This document shows positions 1 through 7,081 of a stretch of 14,947 bases of DNA, in pieces. The first letter of the stretch is position 1. Each line of letters starts with the position of its first letter. The position numbers and the translations under genes are program-made. This stretch comes from Prevotellaceae bacterium (GTDB lineage: Bacteria > Bacteroidota > Bacteroidia > Bacteroidales > Bacteroidaceae). The stretch lies in assembly GCA_021204715.1 (NCBI GenBank), contig JAJPYW010000285.1, positions 1 through 14,947 of the forward strand. Direction: 5' to 3'. Under the pieces are notes generated by a model. It ran no database searches. It was not told the DNA's origin and was given only the letters and a program-made list of their open reading frames with translations.

Positions 1-709
1 TTTTACGTTCCAAATCGGGCACGAGGGTGGCGGTACGGGCATACTCCACTTCGGCTTGCTGGTAGGAGGTTTCAGAGGTGAGTCCGCCTTCGAAACGTAT
101 CTTGGCCAAGCGCACGCCTTCCCTACGGGCATCCAACGTCTGGCGCACGATGGCCAGCTCGTTGTCCAACGCCACCAACTCGAAATAGGCTTGGGCTACT
201 TGAGCCACGATGCTCATTTGCAAGGCACGTTGCGCCTCGACACTGCCCAAGAACTGTGCCAAGCTGCGCTCTCTTGCCCAGCGCAAGTTGCCCCACAGGT
301 CCACTTCCCAAGCAAAAGAGATCTTGGAGCCAAGCTCGGGATCGTTGGAATAATCGTGTCCGCCATAGTTGACGGCCTCTTTGTCGGCATAGCCCAAGAA
401 ACCGATGGAAGGCAGCAGGTTGGCGGTTTCTATGTGTTTCTGGGCGGCCAGCTCGCGCACGCGGGCGGCGGCGGCTTTCATGTCTTTATTGTAGACCAAC
501 GCCTTCTCTATGAGTCTTTGCAGGGTGGTATCGGCATATACCTCCCACCACCTTTTCTCGGCAATGGAGAAGGAGTCGACCGGTTGCAGCGAGTCGAGTT
601 TTTCGGGCAGGTTCAAATCGGGACGCACATAGCGTTTGCCCACTTTGCAGGAGGCAAATAGCAGCAGGACGGACAATCCTAAAAGGAGATACAGTGGCTT
701 TCTTCTCAT
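1..709 (-). CDS. NodT/OprM-type outer-membrane efflux lipoprotein (partial, C-terminus off window)
   Basis: Outer-membrane channel of a tripartite RND efflux system. The reading frame stays open from the ATG at 709 to the window edge, giving about 236 residues, roughly half the usual length for the family. The N-terminus is a lipoprotein signal: basic MRRK, a leucine-rich core, then LFASC with the acylated Cys at residue 21. After it come the family hallmarks RYVRPDLNLP (26-35) and the WW pair (54-55), then helical repeat sequence such as VAQAYFELVALDNELAIV, typical of the periplasmic alpha-barrel of TolC-like proteins. It lies 12 bp after the pump gene stop, so it is the third gene of the same operon. 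The substrate cannot be read from this. What is seen: motifs and gene order. What is inferred: assembly with the two upstream products. Confidence 0.93.
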   Translation of the reverse strand, partial: MRRKPLYLLLGLSVLLLFASCKVGKRYVRPDLNLPEKLDSLQPVDSFSIAEKRWWEVYADTTLQRLIEKALVYNKDMKAAAARVRELAAQKHIETANLLPSIGFLGYADKEAVNYGGHDYSNDPELGSKISFAWEVDLWGNLRWARERSLAQFLGSVEAQRALQMSIVAQVAQAYFELVALDNELAIVRQTLDARREGVRLAKIRFEGGLTSETSYQQAEVEYARTATLVPDLERK

Positions 710-721
710 AAGCTATACTTT

Positions 722-3700
722 TTACTGCAACGGGACGCTTGGAACCTTTTCTTTCTTTAACTTGCTTCTTACTTTGGCCTTGACTTTATAGACCAACACG
801 AAGAAGAAGGGCACCAGCACGATGCCGAAGACCACCACGAAGATCATGCCGAAGAATACGCCCGTACCGATGGCCCGGCGGCTGGCCGAACCGGGCCCGC
901 TGGCCAATACCATGGGAACCATGCCGAGGATGAAGGCCAAACAGGTCATCAGGATGGGGCGGAAACGGAGTTGCGCGGCATGGAGGGCCGCCTCCACCAA
1001 GTCGCGTCCTTGGTCTGTCTGCACTTTGGCGAACTCCACGATGAGAATGGCGTTCTTGGCGGCCAAGCCCACGAGCATCACCAAGCCTATCTGGAAGTAA
1101 ATGTCGTTCTCCAAGCCGCACAGGGCCACGCCGATGTAGGCGCCCAAAGCGGCCACGGGCAGGAACAGAAGCACGGCGATGGGCACCGTCCAGCTCTCAT
1201 ACTGGGCTGCAAGGAAGAGGAAAACGAACAGGAATACCAATGCAAGGATGTAGCCCGTCTGCCCGCCTGCTTTTTTCTCTTGGTAAGAAAGGCCGCTCCA
1301 CTCCACGCCGATGTTGGCGGGCAGGTGGGTGCGGGCTATCTGCTCCAAGATGTCCATGGCTTGGCCGGAGCTGTAGCCTTGCGCCGCCGAGCCGCGGATG
1401 ATGGCCGAGGTGAACATGTTGAAACGGCGGATACTGCCCGGCCCGGTAGTGTAGGCGGTGGTGCCGAGCGAAGTGAGCGGCACCATGCTGCCGTTGGCGG
1501 CTTTCACGAAGAAGAGGTTCAAGTTCTCGCGGTGCTCGCGGTAAGGAGCTTCGGCTTGTATGTAGACGCGGTAGATGCGGTTGAACATGTTGAAGTCGTT
1601 CACGTAGACCGAGCCGGTGTAGGCCTTCATGGTGGAGAATACATCGGCCAAAGGCACGCCGAGCATCTTTACTTTGTCGCGGTCCACGTCGAAGTAGAGT
1701 TGGGGTATCTCGGCCTGCAACGAGGAGGAGAGCCCGCTGAGCTCCTTGCGCCGGGAGGCGTAGTACATAAGGGTATCGGCCGCCTGCACCAAGTCTTCGA
1801 AGGAGGCGTCGCTACGTCCCTCGAGTTGCATCTCGAAGCCGCCGAAGGTGCCCAAACCGGGGATGACCGCCGGCTGGGAGAGGTAGACCTTGCACTCGGG
1901 GTACTCGCTCAGGTCGCGCTCCACTTGTTTCATGATGGCGCGTATGTCGGTATCTTTGCGCTCTTCCCATGGCTTGAGGATGACCGTAAGCACACTGCGC
2001 GCCTGGCTGGTGCCCACGCGGGAGCTGCTGCCGGTGACGTTCTGTATGTAGTCCACGTAGGGGTTTTGCCTGAGGTAGGCCACGGCACGGTCGGTCACGG
2101 TGCGGGTGCGTTCCAAGGTGGAGCCTTCGGGCAACTCCAACTCCACGCTGAAATAACCTTGGTCCTCGACAGGCAGGAAGCTGGAGGGCACGAAGTGGTT
2201 GATTAGGAAAATGGCCACGATGACCATGCCGAAGGCGTTGATGACGCGGCGGGGATTCTTCACGGCCCAAGAGATGAACCCGTTATACTTGCGGTTGCCC
2301 ACGTAGAGCCCGCGGTTGATATAGCGGAATAGCTTGTTTTTGCGTCCCCGGTTGTCTATGGGACGCAGCACGAGCGAACACATGACGGGGCTGAGCGTGA
2401 GCGCCACCACGGTAGAAAGCAGCACGGACACGGCGATGGTGATGGTGAACTGGCGGTATAGCTGCCCGGTGATGCCGCTCAGGAAGCTCACCGGCACGAA
2501 CACGGCGCACAGCACAAGCGAGGTGGCCACCAACGCGCTCGTAAGCCCGCTCATGGCCTTCTTGGTGGCTTCGTAGGGGGAGAGCCGCTCGGCCTCCATG
2601 ATGTGCTCCACACTCTCCACCACCACGATGGCGTCGTCCACCACAATACCGATGGCCAACACCAATCCCAACAGGGTGAGGATATTGAGCGAGAAGCCGA
2701 AGATGAGCATGAAGCCGAAGGTGCCTATCAGGGAGATGGGCACGGCCACCATGGGGATGACGGCGGCGCGCCAGCTCTGCAAGGAGAGGAACACCACCAA
2801 CATGACCAATACCAAGGCCTCGAAGAGTGTTTTGTAGACTTCGTGGATGGATTCGGAGATGTAATTGGTCATGTCGAAGGGAATCATGTAGCTCATGCCT
2901 TCGGGGAAGGCGGCGCTGATTTCTTTCATGGCTTCCTTCACGTTGTCGGCCACCTCGACGGCATTGGCGCCGGGCAACATGTAGATGGAGAGCACGGCGG
3001 CGTTCTCGCCGTTGATGCCGCTTTCGGTGTTGTAGGAAGAGGCTTCGAGCGACACGCGGGCCACGTCGCGCAGGCGGATGACCGAACCGTTGGCGTTGGC
3101 ACGCACCACAATCTCCTCGAACTGGCTGACGGTGCTCAGCCTGCCTTGCGCGGTGATGGGTATGGTGATGTCAATGCCCGACACGGGCTGCTGGCCAAGC
3201 ACGCCGGCGGCCGACTCGCGGTTCTGGTCCTTCAAGGCGTTCTGCAGGTCTTGCACGGTGAGGCCGAAGTTGGCCAACTTGTCGGGCAAGGCCCATATCT
3301 GCATGGCGTAATAACGGCCGCCCACGTTGGAGATGCGCCCCACGCCGGGTATGCGCCGCAACAAGTCGATGACGTTCAGCGTGGCGTAGTTGCTCAGGTA
3401 GATTTCATCAAACTTGGGGTCGCTCGAGGTGAGGCAAAGCGTCATGAGCTGGCTGGGCGACTGCTTCTCTACAGAAATGCCGTTCTGTATCACCTCGGCG
3501 GGCAGGCGGCTTTCGGCCAACTTCACACGGTTTTGTATCTCCACGGCGGCCAAGTCGGGGTCGGAGGAGATATCGAAGGTGATGTTGGCGGTGAACCCGC
3601 CCGAATTGGAGCTGTTGGAGTCCATGTAGAGCATGCCCGGCGCGCCGTTCACCTCCTGCTCGATAGGGGTGGCCACCGCTTGCGACACCGTCAGCGCGCT

Positions 3701-3868
3701 GGCGCCGGGATAGGAGGCGGTGATGCGCACCACAGGGGGCGTTATCTGGGGATACTGGTCGATGGGCAACATGGTCAACCCGATGACGCCCACCAAGACA
3801 ATCAACACGGAGATGACGATGGAGAATACCGGACGGTCTATGAAAAAGGAGATTTTCATGGCGGGCAT
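722..3868 (-). CDS. RND (HAE1/AcrB-family) efflux pump, inner-membrane permease
   Basis: Proton-driven drug/amphiphile exporter of the AcrB/MexB family; its 1048 residues are full length. It opens with the usual ISFFIDRPVFSIVIS first helix. The proton-relay Asp pair is in GIVVDDAIVVVE (Asp 411-412) and the matching Lys in AAKNAILIVEFAK (about Lys 938), so the pump looks functional. GPGSASRRAIGTGV near the C-terminus is another family signature. Two start codons are possible: ATG at 3868, one base after the fusion-protein stop, or ATG at 3859, which gives MKISFFIDRP, the commoner family N-terminus. I keep the longer form but consider 3859 at least as likely. It lies between the fusion protein and outer-membrane genes, so it is translationally coupled in an MFP-RND-OMP operon. 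No frameshift or missing key residue is visible. Substrate range is unknown. Confidence 0.97.
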   Translation of the reverse strand: MPAMKISFFIDRPVFSIVISVLIVLVGVIGLTMLPIDQYPQITPPVVRITASYPGASALTVSQAVATPIEQEVNGAPGMLYMDSNSSNSGGFTANITFDISSDPDLAAVEIQNRVKLAESRLPAEVIQNGISVEKQSPSQLMTLCLTSSDPKFDEIYLSNYATLNVIDLLRRIPGVGRISNVGGRYYAMQIWALPDKLANFGLTVQDLQNALKDQNRESAAGVLGQQPVSGIDITIPITAQGRLSTVSQFEEIVVRANANGSVIRLRDVARVSLEASSYNTESGINGENAAVLSIYMLPGANAVEVADNVKEAMKEISAAFPEGMSYMIPFDMTNYISESIHEVYKTLFEALVLVMLVVFLSLQSWRAAVIPMVAVPISLIGTFGFMLIFGFSLNILTLLGLVLAIGIVVDDAIVVVESVEHIMEAERLSPYEATKKAMSGLTSALVATSLVLCAVFVPVSFLSGITGQLYRQFTITIAVSVLLSTVVALTLSPVMCSLVLRPIDNRGRKNKLFRYINRGLYVGNRKYNGFISWAVKNPRRVINAFGMVIVAIFLINHFVPSSFLPVEDQGYFSVELELPEGSTLERTRTVTDRAVAYLRQNPYVDYIQNVTGSSSRVGTSQARSVLTVILKPWEERKDTDIRAIMKQVERDLSEYPECKVYLSQPAVIPGLGTFGGFEMQLEGRSDASFEDLVQAADTLMYYASRRKELSGLSSSLQAEIPQLYFDVDRDKVKMLGVPLADVFSTMKAYTGSVYVNDFNMFNRIYRVYIQAEAPYREHRENLNLFFVKAANGSMVPLTSLGTTAYTTGPGSIRRFNMFTSAIIRGSAAQGYSSGQAMDILEQIARTHLPANIGVEWSGLSYQEKKAGGQTGYILALVFLFVFLFLAAQYESWTVPIAVLLFLPVAALGAYIGVALCGLENDIYFQIGLVMLVGLAAKNAILIVEFAKVQTDQGRDLVEAALHAAQLRFRPILMTCLAFILGMVPMVLASGPGSASRRAIGTGVFFGMIFVVVFGIVLVPFFFVLVYKVKAKVRSKLKKEKVPSVPLQ

Positions 3869-3869
3869 G

Positions 3870-5141
3870 TCATTTATCGGGTTCTGTCTCGTCGAGTGCC
3901 CCGGGTTTCCCGGGACGCACCTTCATGCCCGGCGTGAGTTTGTGGAAGCCTTCGGTGACCACCTGCTCGCCCGATACCATACCGCGTTCCACCACCCAGT
4001 TGTTGCCGGTTTCAGGACCGAGTTCTATGAGACGCTTCTCTACGGTGGAATCACGGCGCATCACGTAAATATAGGCGCCGCCCTTCTCTATGGTGACGGC
4101 TTTCTGGGGAACGGTGACGGCCCCTTCGCGCACGTCCATCAAGAGTCTCACCTTGGTGAACTGGCCGGGCAGCAGGACACGCTCCGGGTTGGGCATCTCG
4201 GCACGCACCGAGAAGGTACCCGTCTGCGGGTCGACTTGCGGCTCGGCGAAATCCACATAGCCTTTATAGGGATAGACGCTGTTGTCGGCCAAGGTCACGG
4301 TGATGTTGGGCTGCCAGGAACGGGTGGAGTCCTGCAAGCCTATCTGGATGTTGCGCTCCTTGCTGCGCAGGTAGTCCAAGGCGGTCATGCTGAAATCCAC
4401 CAGCACGGTATCGCTCTTCACGATGGTGGCAAGCAAGGACTTGGCGCCGGGTCCCACCAAGGTACCCAAGTCGACGTTGCGCTCGCTGATGTGGCCGGAA
4501 AGGGGGGAACGCACCAACGTGTAGCCAAGTTCCAACTCGGCTTGGTCCAAGTCGGCCTGGCTCATGGCTACGGAAGCCTCGGCCGTCTCGTAAGCGGCCT
4601 GCGCGTTGTCAAGGTCGAGCTGGCTGGCGGCGTTCTGGGCGTATAGCGGACGGATGCGCTCCAAGTCGCGCTCGGCTTTCAAAGCCTGGGCCTCGTCTTT
4701 CTTCAACTGGGCGCGCGCCCTGTCAGCTTTGGCGCGGTACTGGTCTTGGTTTATGACGAAAAGCACTTGGTTCTTGGTGACGTAGGTACCTTCGGCAAAG
4801 AGCATGTCCTCCAAGTAGCCCTCCACACGGGCGCGCACCTCTACAAACTGCTGGGCGCGGATACGGCCCACGAACTCGCCGTAAATCTCCACGTTGTCCG
4901 TGCCCGAGGGTTCCACAATGACCGTGGGCAACTCGGGCTCCATTTGCTTGGGCGTACCCCAGATAAGGTAGGCCACGACAAGGAGCGCGACACAAGCAAG
5001 CGCCGGCATCCATAGTTTTTTCTTCTTGAAGAACTTGCTGCCGGCTATCCGCCGGATCCACTTGACCAAGAAACGCAACGTGTCGCCCGCCAAATGCCAC
5101 ACGCCGGCCAAAATGTCTTTAAAACTGCTTCTTATACCCAT
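3870..5141 (-). CDS. RND efflux membrane fusion protein (AcrA/MexA family)
   Basis: Periplasmic adaptor linking the RND pump to the outer-membrane channel. From the ATG at 5141 it has 423 residues. It has a basic amphipathic N-terminal stretch, then one membrane anchor (WMPALACVALLVVAYLIWG, about residues 45-62), and no lipobox. The two lipoyl half-motifs follow (VEVRARVEGYLEDM and LVRSPLSGHISERNVDLGTL), separated by a charged alpha-helical hairpin, then the beta-barrel and membrane-proximal domains (PGQFTKVRLL, VTVPQKAVTI). The frame stays open upstream to a GTG at 5213, but I reject that start: it is a non-ATG codon, it would add 24 low-complexity basic residues, and 5213 lies almost at the presumed transcription start. 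First gene of the efflux operon. The roughly 40-residue cytosolic basic segment before the anchor is longer than in E. coli AcrA, which starts almost directly with its signal. Confidence 0.94.
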   Translation of the reverse strand: MGIRSSFKDILAGVWHLAGDTLRFLVKWIRRIAGSKFFKKKKLWMPALACVALLVVAYLIWGTPKQMEPELPTVIVEPSGTDNVEIYGEFVGRIRAQQFVEVRARVEGYLEDMLFAEGTYVTKNQVLFVINQDQYRAKADRARAQLKKDEAQALKAERDLERIRPLYAQNAASQLDLDNAQAAYETAEASVAMSQADLDQAELELGYTLVRSPLSGHISERNVDLGTLVGPGAKSLLATIVKSDTVLVDFSMTALDYLRSKERNIQIGLQDSTRSWQPNITVTLADNSVYPYKGYVDFAEPQVDPQTGTFSVRAEMPNPERVLLPGQFTKVRLLMDVREGAVTVPQKAVTIEKGGAYIYVMRRDSTVEKRLIELGPETGNNWVVERGMVSGEQVVTEGFHKLTPGMKVRPGKPGALDETEPDK

Positions 5142-5143
5142 TT

Positions 5144-5153
5144 GTATCGATAC
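5144..5153. promoter_or_regulatory. GTATCGATAC palindrome just upstream of the efflux operon start
   Basis: Perfect 10-bp palindrome lying 2 bp before the ATG at 5141. The core TATCGAT recurs at 5218-5224, near the presumed transcription start. The pair could be operator half-sites for a repressor of the efflux operon, but no regulator gene lies in the window. Inference only. Confidence 0.25.
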
Positions 5154-5225
5154 TATCAGGTTCAACGGACGCCGGCTTTGCCGCAGCACTTTAGACGACC
5201 GGCTCACACACACTGTTTATCGATG

Positions 5226-5243
5226 CGAAAATAGGCAAAAATA
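5226..5243 (-). promoter_or_regulatory. Possible -7 elements for the efflux operon
   Basis: On the minus strand TATTTTTG (5236-5243) fits the Bacteroidetes -7 consensus TAnnTTTG exactly, and TATTTTCG (5226-5233) fits with one mismatch. I find no TTTG 19-21 bp upstream of the exact box, so only half the promoter is recognisable. It would give a leader of about 90 nt before the ATG at 5141. Confidence 0.4.
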
Positions 5244-5318
5244 TTGAATCTACTGCAGTGTGGACAGCATTATTGCACAAAAAACCTTATCCCCTGCTCC
5301 ATTCCCCGAAGAAAACCG

Positions 5319-5326
5319 TATATTTG
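5319..5326 (+). promoter_or_regulatory. Possible -7 element for the 5366 gene cluster
   Basis: TATATTTG fits the Bacteroidetes -7 consensus TAnnTTTG exactly, about 40 bp before the ATG at 5366. No TTTG is found 19-21 bp upstream, so the -33 box is missing or degenerate. The untranslated leader that follows contains an inverted repeat, GTGAAT (5329-5334) with ATTCAC (5345-5350), that could form a small hairpin. Confidence 0.45.
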
Positions 5327-5365
5327 CCGTGAATTAGACTATCCATTCACTAAAACGTAAAGATT

Positions 5366-5632
5366 ATGGCAACCAAAAGAGCTTTAAAGAAAAACGTGAA
5401 CTACATTGTAAGTGAACTTTTCGCAGAATGTATCGTCAGCAAGCAGATACCGGGAACCGACCAGGCCAAAGCCGACGCGCTCATGGAGGAGATACTCAAG
5501 ACACAGACCGAATTCCTCTGCCGGTTGAGCCACCCCGAACCGGGCAACACCAAGAATTTCTACAAGACCTTCTATACCGACTTCAACGCCCGTCTGCAGA
5601 CCATTGTGGAGGGCTTGGGCAACCTCAAATAA
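5366..5632 (+). CDS. Small hypothetical protein, 88 residues
   Basis: I do not recognise a named function. The product is a soluble, mostly helical protein of 88 residues, starting MATKRALKKNVNYIVSELFAEC and containing RLSHPEPGNTKNFYKTFYTDF. It has no signal peptide and no membrane segment. It resembles in style a small uncharacterised protein I recall from Bacteroides genomes, with a basic N-terminus, an SELFAEC-like helix and a SHPEPG turn. The ATG is preceded by an AT-rich leader with a recognisable -7 box. Only 8 bp separate its stop from the acyltransferase ATG, so the two are probably co-transcribed. Codon use matches the neighbours and there is no sign of recent transfer. That it is a real gene is well supported by position, spacing and composition; its role is unknown. 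Confidence 0.8.
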   Translation: MATKRALKKNVNYIVSELFAECIVSKQIPGTDQAKADALMEEILKTQTEFLCRLSHPEPGNTKNFYKTFYTDFNARLQTIVEGLGNLK

Positions 5633-5640
5633 GAAAAGGG

Positions 5641-6195
5641 ATGTGGAGCAAGTTGTACAGCTTTCTTTATTACCGGGTATTGGGATGGAAAACGGACATC
5701 TCGGTACCCGATTATGAGAAGTGCGTGATTTGCGCCGCGCCGCACACATCCAACTGGGATTTCTTCTTGGGCAAGCTCTTCTACGGAGCCATACGCCGCA
5801 AGGCCCACTTCTTGATTAAGAAAGAGTGGTTCATCTTCCCCTTCGGGTGGATCGTAAAAGCCGCTGGGGGCATCCCCGTGGACCGAGACCACAAGCACTC
5901 CATGGTGGACCGCATGGCCTGCCGGTTTGCCCGCAGCGGCCGCTTCCACTTGGTCATCACCCCGGAAGGGACGCGCAAGCCCAATCCCGACTGGAAAAAG
6001 GGCTTCTACTTCATCGCGCTCAAAGCGCGGGTACCGGTAGTGCTCGTGGGCGTGGACTACCGCACGAAGACCATCGCCGTGGGCAAGGTAATGTATCCCA
6101 CGGGCGACTGGGAGCGGGAAATCCACGAGGTGAAGTGTTATTTCAAGGACTTCCAAGGGAAACATCCCCACAACTTCAACTTGGGCGCCTTATGA
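5641..6195 (+). CDS. PlsC-like acyltransferase (1-acylglycerol-3-phosphate acyltransferase family)
   Basis: Acyl-CoA/acyl-ACP-dependent glycerolipid-type acyltransferase of 184 residues, short for the PlsC family and of the small soluble-looking kind. The catalytic HxxxxD motif is APHTSNWDF (His 35, Asp 40). The acceptor-binding motifs follow: GGIPVDR (76-82) and TPEGTRK (107-113, with the EGTR core). It lacks the long N-terminal membrane helices of E. coli PlsC. The frame is open back to 5428, but I choose the ATG at 5641: the longer form would overlap the upstream gene out of frame, and MWSKLYSFLYYRVLGW makes a plausible membrane-associating N-terminus. It overlaps the next gene in the ATGA arrangement, which points to translational coupling. 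Likely acts at the inner leaflet of the cytoplasmic membrane. The exact acceptor (lysophosphatidate or another lipid) cannot be told. Confidence 0.88.
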   Translation: MWSKLYSFLYYRVLGWKTDISVPDYEKCVICAAPHTSNWDFFLGKLFYGAIRRKAHFLIKKEWFIFPFGWIVKAAGGIPVDRDHKHSMVDRMACRFARSGRFHLVITPEGTRKPNPDWKKGFYFIALKARVPVVLVGVDYRTKTIAVGKVMYPTGDWEREIHEVKCYFKDFQGKHPHNFNLGAL

Positions 6196-7019
6196 ACGGT
6201 GAGTGCAGACGGTTGCGCGTCAGCCTGCTGCAGACCGACATCGTCTGGGAGGATAAGCGGGCCAACTTGGAACGGCTTCGCCGCGCCTTGAAGGAACTGC
6301 GCGGCACCACTGACATCGCGCTCCTGCCCGAGATGTTCTCCACGGGATTCAGCATGGACGCCCGCCATTTGGCAGAACCGGTGGAAGGAGAGACCGTGTC
6401 GCTGCTCAAAGCGTGGGCGGCCGCCTGCGGCATCGCCCTTGCGGGCAGCTACATCGCCTGCGGAAAAGACACCTGCCCTGACGCCGCGCCCGCGGCTTAC
6501 AACCGGGCCTTCTTCATCACGCCCCAAGGAGAGACGACCTTCATAGACAAACGCCACCTCTTCCGCATCGGCTACGAGAAGGAGAGCTACACGGCCGGCC
6601 ACAGCCTGAATGTCGTCCGCTACCGGGGGTGGAACATCCGGTTGTTGGTGTGCTACGACCTGCGCTTCCCCGTGTGGAGCCGGAATGTGCAGAACGGATA
6701 TGACTTACTTATATACGTAGCCAACTGGCCCGCCTCGCGCCGCAAGGTGTGGGACACGCTCTTGCAGGCACGCGCCTTGGAGAACCAATGCTACCTGTGC
6801 GGCGTGAACCGTGTGGGCACGGACGGCAACCACATACCTTACAATGGCGGCAGTGTGGCCTACTCTCCCAAAGGTGAGTTGATAGCCTCGCTGCCCGACG
6901 GACTTGAAGGCATCGCCACCGCCACGATGGACTTGGAAACGCTACGGGCTTTCCGCGGCAAGTTCCCCGTGTGGAAAGACGCCGACAAGTTCACGCTCGA
7001 CTTGAAGCCGCCGGCTTGA
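6192..7019 (+). CDS. Nitrilase-superfamily omega-amidase (YafV/Nit2-like)
   Basis: Carbon-nitrogen hydrolase of 275 residues. The Glu-Lys-Cys triad is complete: Glu 47 in LLPEMFSTGF, Lys 120 in IDKRHLFR and Cys 154 in LLVCYDLRFPVWSRN. The blocks DKRHLFR, CYDLRFPVWSRN, YVANWPASRR and GVNRVGTDGN match the YafV/Nit2 branch, whose members deamidate alpha-ketoglutaramate and alpha-ketosuccinamate in the methionine-salvage and glutamine-transaminase context. No signal peptide; cytoplasmic. The start is the ATG at 6192 inside the acyltransferase stop (ATGA overlap). The frame continues upstream, but that part lies over the acyltransferase gene and is a shadow. Why an omega-amidase should be coupled to a lipid acyltransferase is not clear from sequence; shared transcription may be housekeeping convenience. 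The substrate is inferred from family only. Confidence 0.92.
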   Translation: MNGECRRLRVSLLQTDIVWEDKRANLERLRRALKELRGTTDIALLPEMFSTGFSMDARHLAEPVEGETVSLLKAWAAACGIALAGSYIACGKDTCPDAAPAAYNRAFFITPQGETTFIDKRHLFRIGYEKESYTAGHSLNVVRYRGWNIRLLVCYDLRFPVWSRNVQNGYDLLIYVANWPASRRKVWDTLLQARALENQCYLCGVNRVGTDGNHIPYNGGSVAYSPKGELIASLPDGLEGIATATMDLETLRAFRGKFPVWKDADKFTLDLKPPA

Positions 7020-7081
7020 CGGACGCCGCCCGACCTTGACAAACCAAGAAACTTCATTCATTAAACCTTTATTTACACCTT

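Noticed and set aside
971..3937. Long plus-strand frames at 971-2206 and 2603-3937
   Set aside because: Both are antisense to the RND pump gene and show the same low-information His/Gly-rich composition.
3870..5213. Longer efflux fusion protein starting at 5213
   Set aside because: The codon is GTG, it sits almost at the presumed transcription start, and the extra 24 residues have no family character. The ATG at 5141 is preferred.
7020..7081. Promoter for the NagB-like/LmbE gene
   Set aside because: No TAnnTTTG element with an acceptable -33 box is visible in the 62-bp gap. Read-through from the upstream genes is as likely.
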